From: a virus
Direction: 5' to 3' (one strand)
Virus record (IMG/VR): IMGVR_UViG_3300034356_001232
Coordinates: 1-64,000 of that record
DNA length: 64,000 bases
Each line of letters begins with the position of its first letter. Positions within the stretch are counted from its first letter, which is position 1. A program made the translations under genes and the position numbers. Shown here piece after piece: positions 53,101-62,463 of this stretch. A model generated the notes under the pieces. The model was not told the DNA's origin and did not search any database. It worked only from the letters and a program-made list of their open reading frames with translations.

Positions 53101-53743
53101 ATATGATGCAGAACTAGCTGCTTTAGAAACTCCTACTAGACCAACTCTTACACCTAAAGTAAATGATGAGTTGCAGATTATACCTACAGACCAAGTAGAA
53201 AGTGCATTAGGTCTTACTCAGCCTATCAATGCTGATAAGTACAATGCTGCCGTGGCTGCTATGCGGATTAATCCTGCAAACATTGTAAACATTGAAGTGA
53301 TTACTAAAGACCCACAGACCGGTCAACTTGCAACCTCTGATTATGAAGTAGGTAGTGTATTTGCAAATACTTTCTTCTACCGTATTACAGTTAAAGTAGG
53401 TAATACAAACGCTGCAGTATTTGCCTTTAAGGGTGGTCTAAGAGATAATCCTATGTCAATACAGGTAACAGGAACAGGATCTAATACTAAGTTTAATGTA
53501 GTGTCTAACGAAACTACTGCACCTGAAGTAGAAGAGAATGTCCCAAGGGGTAAGATGTCCCTAGAAGACTTGAGTGCAGCTGTAGAGGAAACTCCTCAGA
53601 CTCCTGCCAACTCTGTTGTATATGATTCTATGGATAACTCTCAGCAAGAGGAGGGTAAGAAGAACCAAGAAGATTGTAAACCTTCTGCAGGTAATCGATT
53701 CAAAACTTTCGGTAAGAACAAACCCAACAGGTTTAACTTTTAA
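47177..53743 (+). CDS. Giant cargo protein (2,188 aa), partner of the virion RNA polymerase
   Basis: Long and mostly helical. Two hydrophobic stretches lie at about residues 404-425 (AGTNFLFNLALLGNL) and 478-515 (VGDMIPTILLTRGVGG), which could penetrate membranes during ejection. After them LETMEEEMALFGEYMI and many charged helices follow. A Pro/Lys linker (APAPAKKTPTSTRSGKA) near residue 1835 separates a C-terminal region. I see no DxDxD or other polymerase motif. Position next to the RNA polymerase gene suggests ejected cargo acting with it. Confidence 0.6.
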   Translation: MAKKLQGNFNFLGLDPSQSALDSNVIKSAVDNVLGQDPNIFKSYHSEEFLRPQVEYARYKNEIDRQRNLSVNSLNFLAKEAGYDDAHASNLYNRITSISDLDFDKGSEELKNLTKELDDLQEQATTNQHSGVDYWADFAGTVESLSRGTAKLFQSDDTNKKYDLEKYLGSNKPDYASLKEYSTPEDVTKYVSKLVNQQRQLLESRKVVSDLGIDKMVNLLEQSSKVSNKPNALDDIMMPLLETKFKTPGSDFFRDPNSDLALTTFDKWASYWNPEMVGSNMQKNAEYVKDFQDKMRRTVKSDPTKSVFDESAFLKHDLASEALGTYKLAIQNELNKTLEAARLQEEKAPTGVSPKNNPLYKSKIEKLNNALNIAVQHEKEIDSIYGVQKGDRSGALNALYHSGKEAMVAGTNFLFNLALLGNLPKTGTYDANTTLALNAGYKPEVIDYDKYGNPVLSSQVFYETKAGSKKNWGGFFESGLQIVGDMIPTILLTRGVGGAVRSAASAEAAALSEGASTAGLATKTLNVYDKINKVAVLPKKVPLVGGPLRIADRVATTASVYTTVYPRVYQEELKWGGNASERARLMAFNEALTEGLGFPEVGGLKVTGYRRGLGAAARTATDVPLTRTQRFTNFANGAGYFTKTALKVNLLETMEEEMALFGEYMISKGYEEEYDRVGRQKTELNDSTIIDTFVESFKGGLLYSGLNTGMRHYQITRPDALRDYARYEAAQNPELFKAKLVADFRKNPGSMTQKDLQNGIIEIDNLASTFKSLSSLDNLKDLNTFLDDEDARFNLFTRADQRNTLSMIDFESLTDEQREELTSYKLMSEISDKGLKRADELKLRVAELAERAREETLTPEEQAEYMKSQQDYFALKQLSRYKYFNRRDLSTEQVKFLTENGIMTDNSFNFTQEDLNKMISDVDTDILKTEKRAFQYASMTESQKKQRINQAYDDRISLISQMQSPAELNNSYSAIKRDYEYLDQNVANVSQEMMDNKKRLMEAYGARFDELTATQENGRNAFENSIAEVSLEELINSNDLTGLHDLVRALSKNQDHVDSGFFNIMQESIGIAHATIIDNLSKLSPEAKMNALLPIFDKLVKENVKSFYEPDALRETFTHDEGLKLDISNEEFEALRNNLMELRGKRRSDSLAATGRLDNVDTPVVDPANPPSDELSELANAASVASTEVDEAGDSEKKLKENDYYNRITANKTPQQIVEVIKNRINSRFNAQSKRAKSLIKIIDNYLADKDRVKFDTEWKAVVEDIQNEIDNLLTSNAKSKRAETLTETLNEAALWNRSMKKMLLQNPTTTFTPSPTVVEEAPEGLNPNAPIEDAPVVLLESQEKELEQLDSVQQARRSRLMQLTSSLKTAAIEYDGKNVRNSDIAVARRVAQLDSLSEDGEIQTKIVNRRQYLRETLGKLYPNKSNQEIEEDLQAINQFFTQTDMTVDVWDSLNDSQKDEFLQPINDLLGKHFFSNNEFSYFIKNKGKGLITQPSVIVTVADEKGKVALIDGYPLELQFTISEKNANKAWPNIPWRNSQRVVKDAQDFSIKEGDVMNAHKKGYEAREALVKYLSENDDADVIVPAELTAGVLIGPEAFQFIGETTVGQSVKLEDFQLAENAATAIFGKRFKFDLGRLYYNNNGNPLIIMNTQISKEDADVLADLVFSNDASVVNPVVLKEYLMSIMNQIDPQSRILLFDGDTYAFTNAEGQMVYQLDQLLKPTLTTGKKGSYKHRTLGKEEFSQLLQKMYYKVDKKYLQDGEREGDRLPRFKRVQDAEGNMTITMSNESYLDYLKRTHQFPVDKEDNLLTLGNKNLYLDSAAVEQKATTKKTSAPAPAKKTPTSTRSGKADIERRRQEELKPYDERDTKSLEAIMPNNPNHPTFKVGMKFSLGMNILVEDTLFADNYDGREDSYEAITVIMSPAEFGEDGKMTKAAKVKVTVFNTKEDADKAIQEKYETVKSKVGQKQQAINAKYDAELAALETPTRPTLTPKVNDELQIIPTDQVESALGLTQPINADKYNAAVAAMRINPANIVNIEVITKDPQTGQLATSDYEVGSVFANTFFYRITVKVGNTNAAVFAFKGGLRDNPMSIQVTGTGSNTKFNVVSNETTAPEVEENVPRGKMSLEDLSAAVEETPQTPANSVVYDSMDNSQQEEGKKNQEDCKPSAGNRFKTFGKNKPNRFNF

Positions 53744-53766
53744 CGAGCAAACTTTTATTAATAAAG

Positions 53767-53774
53767 TATATTTG
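53767..53774 (+). promoter_or_regulatory. Possible -7 box before the RNA polymerase gene
   Basis: TATATTTG ends 7 nt before the ATG at 53782. No TTG at 19-nt spacing. If active, it would give a near-leaderless transcript for the polymerase. Confidence 0.35.
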
Positions 53775-53781
53775 TAATACA

Positions 53782-56700
53782 ATGATTTGTCCTAATCTAA
53801 CTAATTCCACTATACGTAAACAATTCAACAGCCTTGTTGATGTTGTGGGTGAAGATTTTGCCTACTACCTATGGGATAAAAATAATGGTCTTCCATTATC
53901 ACAACAAACAACAGGTAAAGGTGCTACAGAAAGTGTTTCTGCAAACCCTCTATATGCTAACCTGGAAGGATTGTACGAAGGAGATAGTCGTAAGGCTACC
54001 TTAGCTGTAGCTATTACCTTTGGGAAAAACTTTCAAAAGAAGTATGCTGGATTTAATAAGATGTCTGTAGTCGACCAAGTAAAGTCAATTACAGATTATA
54101 TTTTTAATAGTGATAAATCTTTAGAAGAAATCGCTGCTGGATACATTCGTAGGGCTAACCAAATGAATGTACAAAAGGGTCGTGCTATTAGTGTGAACCA
54201 AGAGCAAGTATCCCGTGAAGATCTCCGCAAGGATCCAAACTCTGTAGTAAATAAGATAGAGGAGGTTACCGGCTTAGATAGACTAGAGGCTTACAATAAT
54301 TTCAAGAATAGTCCTATCAGTAGGTTTACAAGTTTTGCCAACATGCACAATGTGGTTAACAGCGGTGCCTATGCTACTTGGACAAAACACGCTTTGACTC
54401 TTTACAAAGGTTCTGACTACACTGATATCTACCACGAGTCTTGGCATGAATTCTCACAGAAGTATTTAACTCCTGCTGAGAGAGCTGCTTTGTATCAAAC
54501 CATCACAAGTCGTGAAGGTAGTTTCAAGATAGGTAATATGTCTATCCCCTACAATGCATTGACTCAACGACAAGCTGAAGAAGTATTGGCAGAGGAGTAC
54601 AGAGCATTTGCCTTGAAGAAATCAAAAGACGTTACTGAGGTTGCTAAGGTTGAGAAACCTGTTGCTAAACTGTTTGACCGTATTTACTACTTCTTGCAGT
54701 CACTCTTTAATGGTGTGACTAAAAGAGGCAACTTATCTCCAGAGGATTTAGCACAGAGTAAAGTTACTGAGGTATTTGAAAACCTTTACTCAGGTAAGAT
54801 CTACACCTACAGAAGGTCTGAGAAGAACATAGCAGAAACTATTCTTAACCGTACCAAGTCATTTACTTTGGTTACTGAGGATGAGAAGGGTAAACATACT
54901 ATGGACTACGCAGCCAATGATGGATTTGAGATTCTTAACTTCATAGATTATAGTTTGTACGCTAAGATGAAAGCTGATGGCCGTAAGATTAGTGATTTGC
55001 TCGATGAGAGTATCCGTAATCAGTACGTACCTGAATTGTATAATGCTGTACGTGAAAACTTCCGTCAAGCAATTGCTGAATACGAGGCTCAACTTCAAGT
55101 TGCTATTAATAAGAAGGACGCAGGTACTGCAGACATTCTTCAAGATAGAATAGATAAGCTAAAGCCAATCGTATACAACGATGAGACTTGGTTGGATACA
55201 GTAGATCACCACCAATCATTTGTACAAGGAGACTTGTTCAAAGTGCAATCTGAAATTACAACTAAAGACGACACTCAAGAAAGTGTACAGGAAGATACTA
55301 TTCCAGGAGAAGAAGGTAAGGACGTAGGTCAATATGCAGATAGATCTGCTGTTAACCCACTTCAGTACTACGACCCTTATGTAGTAGAGTTGATTCGCAG
55401 TCTTCCAAACAAACAAGTGGTTGCTGGTCAAGTTATAGTAGTTACCGGAGATTCTCTAGGTCTTCCTACCAATGGAGATTTCCTATACAACAAGAACTTA
55501 CTACAGGATAAACTTTCTGGTGTTACCAACTACGAAGAAGCTATCAAGATTATTGAAGGTTTGGTAGAGTACAATCCACAGATGCGTGATTTGCTTGACA
55601 TGCTTCCTAGTCCTAAGCAAACTGAGTTGACTCCTGAAGAATTACTCCTTAAGAGTCAGTTTATACAGTCTATGTCTATGCCTCAAGTTACTCCTTTCCG
55701 TCTGAAAGCAGAGAAGATAGCTCGTATCATAGAAACAACCAAGGGCAATAAAGAAGTATCTGGTCTTGGATTCAATACTTTCTTTGTGAGTACCTTAACA
55801 CAAGATGCTCTTTTAGAGTTCTTTGATAACGAGTTCCAGCAAAGTGCTTTGCGTGAACACCGTTCAGAGAATGCAGAAGAAGGTAGAAAGTTTGTAAAGA
55901 GTGCGCCTAATGGATTAGAGTTTGCTACATTCTCAATAGAGTCTGCACTTACTTCTTACAAGTTGAGTCCTCAGTCTAGCACTAAGCAACTGTTTGACTT
56001 TATGCGTGATGCTTTTGGCATTGACCTGTATCCTCAAAACATGGCTTCCTTCTTCGATAAGCAAGGAAACATTAGACAGACCTTATCTCCTTACTCAGCT
56101 ACAACTGAAGACGCTATGCGTAAATCTGCTTTGGCTGCTTACAATAAGATGGTCTTGTACAACATGATCAACAAACTTCCCGTTAAAGAATATAGGAACT
56201 TGTTGAACAAAGTTAACAAGGCTGTTGAAACCCCTGCACGTACTTTCTTATCTGATGTACGTAAAGACATTTCTAGTTTGTTGCAAGAAGGCATCAAAGA
56301 ACTAAAGGGTAATACCGCTATCACAGAAAAAGATACCGAGGCTACCATTGCTTACAAAAACGTACTTCAACACTTTAACGAGAACATAGGTAACCAGACT
56401 CTCGCTAACGAAAGACAATTACTATTTAAAGCTGCTGAGAACTTTTACTACGTAACTAAATCTGCTTCATTCATCAACGATGAAGGAAACATGGAGTGGT
56501 CTATCCGTGAGTGGCAACACCTAGTATCTGAAGTTAGTAACGTTAACAATGTTCAGAACGTAAAAGATCTTTCTGGTCACCTTAATTTAAACAGCAATGA
56601 CTTTGTAGGAAACTTTGATAAGTCAGGTTCATTTGTAACCAACTCTGCTCTACTGAATAAACTATTCAATCAATCAGGAACCCGTAGAAAGAATCTTAGT

Positions 56701-59700
56701 AAAGAGTTTAGAAAGATGGAGGTAGTTAACTTTACTGGATACACTCCTGGTGTAGATGGTAAAAAGACTATTAACCTTAACCCTGAAGATAAACTTATTC
56801 AAGATTTAGGTGCTTACCTTAAGGAAGGCGTGTTTGAGAATATGCGTCCCGGCTCTAAGGCATCTTCCTACGCTACTCGTATGAGTGGTTCCCGTGCCGA
56901 GAGATTGTACTACGATATTAATTCTTTCGGATTAGATTCTGAAAGTGGTGCTGTAATGCTTCCTGGAGAAGTAGTAGAGCAGTTCTACAAGTATCTTAAG
57001 TTTGAGTTGTCTCGTGCCTACACAGATACCAATGGGAAAGAAAAACTTACCGCTAAAGAAAAGCGTGGTGGTCAGTTTATCATATTCAACGGAATAATTC
57101 CTAAAGACATAGAGAAGCAAATGCTTGACACTATCAAGAGTAGTGAGTTGTCTAAAGAGGAAACTGTTGATCAGGTAATGAAACTTATGCCTTTGGCTTC
57201 GTTTAAAAGTTATCTAGAGCCTTTCTTTAATGCTGAGGTTCAGACGTTTAAACTAGAGTTGGCTGAGGCAATTAACTTAGGTCAGATCGAGAAGAATCCC
57301 AGAGATTCTAGCACTATGAGTTTGGAGGACAGGTTTAAAACTTTATTCCCTGATACTCCTAACCTTGATATAGTACTTGCTGACTACATCACAAACTACA
57401 GTACGCATCAGATTGAATACATGCACCTGTTTGTAGGGGATCCTTCTAACTTTAACATCAATACTGATGACTTAAAGCAAGATAACTGGCGTGAGGTATT
57501 CAAGCGTATCGGTGCATCTATATCTCCGGGCCGTCAGCCTAAGATAGATACCCAAGACTTAAATACTTTTAACGGCAATAAGAAGCTTAGTAGAGGTCTT
57601 GAGTCATTGGTAAGTCCAAACACAGTAAGAAACTACGGCACTACATTTAACTACGTTCAGTTCAAAGACATTAATACTTTTGAAACTCCTGAACAAAGAG
57701 TTGTTTTTGCTCGTCAGATAATTACAAACTATGCCTCTCATCTATCTACTGAAGATAAAGGTAAGTTGTCTATGGACGAATACATTGCTAAAGCCGAAGA
57801 CTTACTTGGAGATAATATTGCTGCAGTACTTAACCAAAAGAAAGAGTCTGATGCCCAGGCATATATGAACCTTGACTTTATGCGTTTCTACCTACACTCT
57901 ATTGGTGAGTGGGGACCAAAACTAGAAAAAGCATACAAGCATGAGGTTAAAGTTATGGAGAAGATACTTGCGTATCGTCAAACCAATGATCCTACAACCT
58001 ACCAAGAAATCAAAGACTTGATTGCTCAAACTGATATGGGTATCTTGACTTCTTTGAAATTAGGTTACTGGGGTTCTCCCACTAACAACACCAACTATGT
58101 AACACTTGGTAAGTACTCTGTGTTCCCTATGAGTCCGTCAGTTGTATTTGAAACAGACTTAGAGGAAAGAGCATTGGATATGTTTAAGAGTGGCGTTGAC
58201 TTTGCTACGTTTGATTCGGGTAGCAAGATGTCTTTACCTGTAGATTCTATTGACTTCTACAGAAAAGAAACTGTAGTTGATGCTTACGGTGTAGAGAAAG
58301 AAGTACGTGCTATCAACCCTATTACAAAAGAAAGCATAGTTGAGTTCCCGATAGAAGGTCTTAGAAGACAGCAGTACATCGCTCCTAAGTATAAGAACGA
58401 GGCTACTCTATCTACTCAGTTGGTTAAGATTCTATTCTCTAACTTCTATGAGGATGGTCAACTAGCCGGTGAGTATGCAGGTAATTCTGTTATTGGTCAA
58501 AAGATAGAGAGAGCAAGACAAGCATTCATCAATAACTTGAATGTGGTTGTTGAAGCAGAGAAAGCCAAAATCTATACTAGGATTGGTGCAGAGATGAAGG
58601 ACGGTAAACTTGTCAGCTTTGATACAGAGATGTTTGCTGATTGGATTACTTCTGAATTTGATAAGAAAGATATTCCACAGGCAGTTTATGACTATCTGTT
58701 GGTAGAGAATAACCGTTTTGTATTCTCATTGGACGTGGCGCCACAACGTGCTTTGTTTGAAAGTGTACTCTCTAGTGCATTGAGCAAACGTGTAGTTCGT
58801 CCTAAGATGTTTGGTGAGGCATACATTCAGTTGGCTTCTAGTGGTTTCAACAAGACCAATACTAGATATACTAAGCCAACAGATGCTGATGTAGCAAAAT
58901 ACGGTGTAGGTGGTTTGCGTGACTATGGTCGCATAGTTAACGGTAAACATCAACCGGCAGATATTAAGCTTGCCTTTAATCCTAAGAAGCATGCTCCTTT
59001 ACTTAACTTGTCTTACAACGGAGAAGTAATAGGAACTCTAGATAGATTGAATGAAGCCTTGATGGACGATAATTGGGTAGAGCAAAACTCTGCAAAGATT
59101 ACTATCGTAGGTGTTCGTATTCCTGTACAGGCTTTGAACTCTATGGAGTTTTTGCGTGTACGTGAGTTCTTACCTGAGAAGGCCGGTCCGATTATCATTG
59201 TGCCTCCCTCGATTGTAACCAAGTCAGGATCGGATTTTGATATAGATAAGTTGTTCATGTACGAGCCAGAGATGGACGACGAGGGCAATCTTATCCTAAC
59301 TAACAAAGAGTTCCAAGCTAATCCTGCTGCTGTTTATGAGTTTATTAAATTCAGACAAGAGAGCAAAGTAGAATTATCTAGAGCTATCAACGTACTCAAG
59401 AACAAGAAGAAAGAATTTATCGACAGGTTCTCTGCTGATAAAACCATTCAAGATGTAATGAGTTCGTTTATTGCGAATAACAACATGGTGTTTAAGGTTT
59501 CCAAGTCTAAGAAGACAGACAAGGAAGAGTCAGCCATCATGGACAATGCACTTACCCAAGCAATCGTATTGGAGCAAGCATTGGCAGCGCAAACGCAAGA
59601 CCCTGAAATCATTGAGTTAACTAAGACTATTAGTAATCTTAAGAAAATCTACCAGAAGTATGAGAAGTACTCACCTGGAAGAATTAAATCAGGTTCCTCT

Positions 59701-62442
59701 AACGAAGTAATTGCTGCTATCTCTGATGTTCTTTCTGAGCCATCTGTGATGAGTACTTTCTTGAAGCCTACTGACTCTCCTATTTTGAAAGGATTGGCTA
59801 AGTATTACGATGATAAGTATCGTATGGGTACCGGTAAGATTAAATCATCTAGGATGTTTACTCCTAGTGTATCTCTACAGATCTTTAGAGAGAATGCTAC
59901 CGGTAAAAAATCTTTGGGTATTGATGCTAAGACAAACGCTTTGCATAAACTCTACCAGCAAGTAGGTTTGCGTTACACTGAAGAGTTCTTCTTGAACAAC
60001 TTCTTGATGCGTACCAACAAAGATGCCAATGGTATTGTACTTGGTGGTTTATATGAGGCTAATAACCCATACAGGGAAGGCGAGAATAAATACTTAATCT
60101 CAGATATTATTAACGAGTTCATCAATGGACACGTTGACATCGAGAAAGAAGACTGGATTAACTACTTCAACGCAGACAAAGCAAGAACTGCTACTATTCT
60201 TCAGATGGTACTCAACGGTATGCCTATCGAGGATGCTATCTTGCTTGTTAACCAACCTATTGTTCACCACTACTTAAAGAACAGAAACCTCAATCAAACT
60301 GCTAGACAGTTAGGTTTTTCTGGTAAGCGTATGGGCGACTACCTTAAAGAAGGTTTGACTGCTGTTGGCTTAAAGAGTTATCTTCAGTACGATAATGGTA
60401 AACTCTCTATTCGTAAAACCATTAGAGAGATGATGTCTGATGACTTGTTCAATAAGCATATCAAAAATTTCAATGAAGAAAATTATACACCAACTACCGA
60501 TACCTCTAGAAATAGTTATGATCTATTGCTCAGTACTATTGACGAAGGTGACAACCGTGTTAAGGCTATTGCTCAGTTAGCATTCTTAACTCAGTATGCT
60601 TTGATTGAAGAGCAGAACGAAAACTTGCTTAACTTGACTTCAGTTATTGACTTTAACACAGCTTCTTACCGTAACTTGAATGACTTCCATAAAGTAGCAC
60701 CTGCATTGCGTGAGGCACAAAACTTCTTTAACAAAGAAGCATTAGATAAGATTGTTTCAAGTAGCGTAGTGTCTCCGTTTAACGTAACGGAAGATGCTAT
60801 TACTATCGGTACGCAAGTGTTTGATGTAATAGGAAGCAAAGAGTATCAAGAGTTCTTGAATCTTTACATTGATCAGTATGGTAAGTTCTGGGATCCGGAC
60901 ACTACTGTAACTGAAGTAAACAACTTGAATAGTGCTGTTATGCATGCATTCATTCAGAAGTTTACTGAACTGAGTGGCGTAGATTACTACCAAGAGTACG
61001 GACCTAAGTCTAAATACTTGACTAAGGGTGCTCAAGGTAACTTGGCAAGTCAATACAATAAACTGTTCAAGCAGTTTGCAAAGTACGATACTAACCTTGC
61101 TTCTTTTGCACGTAGGAATCTATTCTTAAAGAATTTTAGAAAGCAAGACGTAGAAGGAACTAACAAGTTCTATATAGCGATGCAGACTAACGAGCGTGAT
61201 CCTGTTACTGTCGATGCTATTCAGAAATCATTTGAAGATGGCTTAAACTATAACTACTCTCAATCTATTGAGGTTAACGGCCAAACAATTGACTTGAACG
61301 AATCTGTAAGACAGTTCTTCCAGGACGTAGCAAATGCTACAATACTCGGACAAGGTTTTGCCATTAAGTTCCGTAGTATCCAACCTTATCTTCCTGTAAA
61401 CTCCTTGGAGTCTTTGTGGGGAGCTGTAGAAGAACTTAGAGATATTAAAGGCAAGTTGTTTGCGGACGAGTCTGAATTTACCGACGAACAAAAGGCAGAG
61501 TCTAAACAAGGTCGTATTAACTTCTTGTCTTTCTTGAATCAGGTAATGAAGATACATGCTAAGCAAGCCTTCTCACCTGCCAGTAAATCACTTAACCGAT
61601 TAAAGTATTTCCCTGATTACTTGAGAGAGTCTGTAGCTAAAGGTATAGTTATAACTCCTAAAGCCAAAGGGATTGCTGCAATGCTTGTACCTAACACTAC
61701 TGAGGCTAAGCTTAAGTCTAAGTTTCCTGTCAAGTTCGAAGGTAAAGAGTACTCAGATGTTATGGCTGCGTTTAACGCCAACAAACTTCCTTTCATTATT
61801 GAGGGACGTAGGGAGAACGCTTCTATCTTGAGTGAGTTAATGACTAGCATTTTGACCGAGCGTTTCCGTCAGTATCCACGTATGTTTGGTCTTATCTCTG
61901 ACTTAGGCGGTGTTGCCCTGCTTGAGATGAGTATCTACAAAGGCATGGGTTACGAGTGGCGTACAAGCACAACTAGTCCCGGTAACTACATCAAGTCCCT
62001 AATCAATGCTTACAACAACGTAGAGGCTGAGTTGACTCCTATTTGGGAACAAATGCAGGCAGACAAAGCACAGGCTATGACAGAGGAAGATATGCCAGAC
62101 ACATCACTTGATGATCAAGCTTACCTAGACTACCTCAATAAACAAGGAGGAGAAGAGTTCTCAGGTCCATTCATTGCTATTGAAGATGATGGTTCTATGG
62201 ACTTGGAAGATACCGGTCTTAAGTTAAAGACACCTGCTGTTGTAGAAGAACCTATGTACGATACGGGTATGATAGATAAAAGTAATAACGAGATTAAGTT
62301 AAAGTATAGTGAGGTCACTCCAGCTAGGTTAAGAGAACTTATGCCACAAGCATCTGAGGAAAAATTAAACTTTATTGTTGCTAACATCCAACAACAGATG
62401 AGAGACCAGAACCCAGGATTTGACTTTACAAGTACTTGTTAA
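53782..62442 (+). CDS. crAss-like single-chain virion RNA polymerase with N-terminal zincin motif
   Basis: Encodes 2,886 residues. The catalytic signature KSGSDFDIDKLF puts Asp1818, 1820 and 1822 in a DxDxD metal site. Just before it come RIPVQALNSMEFLRVREFL and GPIIIVPPSIV, the double-psi barrel context of crAss-like RNA polymerases (phi14:2 gp66), which are related to eukaryotic RNA-silencing polymerases. At residues 218-222 there is HESWH within YHESWHEFSQKYL, a zincin-type motif, followed by AEEYRAF; this looks like an added protease-like domain. The protein is longer than gp66 (about 2,180 aa). It should enter the host with the DNA and transcribe early genes. Confidence 0.85.
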   Translation: MICPNLTNSTIRKQFNSLVDVVGEDFAYYLWDKNNGLPLSQQTTGKGATESVSANPLYANLEGLYEGDSRKATLAVAITFGKNFQKKYAGFNKMSVVDQVKSITDYIFNSDKSLEEIAAGYIRRANQMNVQKGRAISVNQEQVSREDLRKDPNSVVNKIEEVTGLDRLEAYNNFKNSPISRFTSFANMHNVVNSGAYATWTKHALTLYKGSDYTDIYHESWHEFSQKYLTPAERAALYQTITSREGSFKIGNMSIPYNALTQRQAEEVLAEEYRAFALKKSKDVTEVAKVEKPVAKLFDRIYYFLQSLFNGVTKRGNLSPEDLAQSKVTEVFENLYSGKIYTYRRSEKNIAETILNRTKSFTLVTEDEKGKHTMDYAANDGFEILNFIDYSLYAKMKADGRKISDLLDESIRNQYVPELYNAVRENFRQAIAEYEAQLQVAINKKDAGTADILQDRIDKLKPIVYNDETWLDTVDHHQSFVQGDLFKVQSEITTKDDTQESVQEDTIPGEEGKDVGQYADRSAVNPLQYYDPYVVELIRSLPNKQVVAGQVIVVTGDSLGLPTNGDFLYNKNLLQDKLSGVTNYEEAIKIIEGLVEYNPQMRDLLDMLPSPKQTELTPEELLLKSQFIQSMSMPQVTPFRLKAEKIARIIETTKGNKEVSGLGFNTFFVSTLTQDALLEFFDNEFQQSALREHRSENAEEGRKFVKSAPNGLEFATFSIESALTSYKLSPQSSTKQLFDFMRDAFGIDLYPQNMASFFDKQGNIRQTLSPYSATTEDAMRKSALAAYNKMVLYNMINKLPVKEYRNLLNKVNKAVETPARTFLSDVRKDISSLLQEGIKELKGNTAITEKDTEATIAYKNVLQHFNENIGNQTLANERQLLFKAAENFYYVTKSASFINDEGNMEWSIREWQHLVSEVSNVNNVQNVKDLSGHLNLNSNDFVGNFDKSGSFVTNSALLNKLFNQSGTRRKNLSKEFRKMEVVNFTGYTPGVDGKKTINLNPEDKLIQDLGAYLKEGVFENMRPGSKASSYATRMSGSRAERLYYDINSFGLDSESGAVMLPGEVVEQFYKYLKFELSRAYTDTNGKEKLTAKEKRGGQFIIFNGIIPKDIEKQMLDTIKSSELSKEETVDQVMKLMPLASFKSYLEPFFNAEVQTFKLELAEAINLGQIEKNPRDSSTMSLEDRFKTLFPDTPNLDIVLADYITNYSTHQIEYMHLFVGDPSNFNINTDDLKQDNWREVFKRIGASISPGRQPKIDTQDLNTFNGNKKLSRGLESLVSPNTVRNYGTTFNYVQFKDINTFETPEQRVVFARQIITNYASHLSTEDKGKLSMDEYIAKAEDLLGDNIAAVLNQKKESDAQAYMNLDFMRFYLHSIGEWGPKLEKAYKHEVKVMEKILAYRQTNDPTTYQEIKDLIAQTDMGILTSLKLGYWGSPTNNTNYVTLGKYSVFPMSPSVVFETDLEERALDMFKSGVDFATFDSGSKMSLPVDSIDFYRKETVVDAYGVEKEVRAINPITKESIVEFPIEGLRRQQYIAPKYKNEATLSTQLVKILFSNFYEDGQLAGEYAGNSVIGQKIERARQAFINNLNVVVEAEKAKIYTRIGAEMKDGKLVSFDTEMFADWITSEFDKKDIPQAVYDYLLVENNRFVFSLDVAPQRALFESVLSSALSKRVVRPKMFGEAYIQLASSGFNKTNTRYTKPTDADVAKYGVGGLRDYGRIVNGKHQPADIKLAFNPKKHAPLLNLSYNGEVIGTLDRLNEALMDDNWVEQNSAKITIVGVRIPVQALNSMEFLRVREFLPEKAGPIIIVPPSIVTKSGSDFDIDKLFMYEPEMDDEGNLILTNKEFQANPAAVYEFIKFRQESKVELSRAINVLKNKKKEFIDRFSADKTIQDVMSSFIANNNMVFKVSKSKKTDKEESAIMDNALTQAIVLEQALAAQTQDPEIIELTKTISNLKKIYQKYEKYSPGRIKSGSSNEVIAAISDVLSEPSVMSTFLKPTDSPILKGLAKYYDDKYRMGTGKIKSSRMFTPSVSLQIFRENATGKKSLGIDAKTNALHKLYQQVGLRYTEEFFLNNFLMRTNKDANGIVLGGLYEANNPYREGENKYLISDIINEFINGHVDIEKEDWINYFNADKARTATILQMVLNGMPIEDAILLVNQPIVHHYLKNRNLNQTARQLGFSGKRMGDYLKEGLTAVGLKSYLQYDNGKLSIRKTIREMMSDDLFNKHIKNFNEENYTPTTDTSRNSYDLLLSTIDEGDNRVKAIAQLAFLTQYALIEEQNENLLNLTSVIDFNTASYRNLNDFHKVAPALREAQNFFNKEALDKIVSSSVVSPFNVTEDAITIGTQVFDVIGSKEYQEFLNLYIDQYGKFWDPDTTVTEVNNLNSAVMHAFIQKFTELSGVDYYQEYGPKSKYLTKGAQGNLASQYNKLFKQFAKYDTNLASFARRNLFLKNFRKQDVEGTNKFYIAMQTNERDPVTVDAIQKSFEDGLNYNYSQSIEVNGQTIDLNESVRQFFQDVANATILGQGFAIKFRSIQPYLPVNSLESLWGAVEELRDIKGKLFADESEFTDEQKAESKQGRINFLSFLNQVMKIHAKQAFSPASKSLNRLKYFPDYLRESVAKGIVITPKAKGIAAMLVPNTTEAKLKSKFPVKFEGKEYSDVMAAFNANKLPFIIEGRRENASILSELMTSILTERFRQYPRMFGLISDLGGVALLEMSIYKGMGYEWRTSTTSPGNYIKSLINAYNNVEAELTPIWEQMQADKAQAMTEEDMPDTSLDDQAYLDYLNKQGGEEFSGPFIAIEDDGSMDLEDTGLKLKTPAVVEEPMYDTGMIDKSNNEIKLKYSEVTPARLRELMPQASEEKLNFIVANIQQQMRDQNPGFDFTSTC

Positions 62443-62447
62443 TAGAT

Positions 62448-62455
62448 TATATTTG
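62448..62455 (+). promoter_or_regulatory. Possible -7 box before the last gene
   Basis: TATATTTG ends 8 nt before the ATG at 62464. At 19-nt spacing the -33 position reads TTTA, one mismatch from TTTG, so this may be a weak promoter. Confidence 0.45.
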
Positions 62456-62463
62456 TAAATAAC

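Noticed and set aside
47177-53743. Second RNA polymerase subunit in the 2,188-residue protein
   Set aside because: No DxDxD or barrel-like signature was found by eye, whereas the next gene has it clearly. It is treated as a cargo partner.
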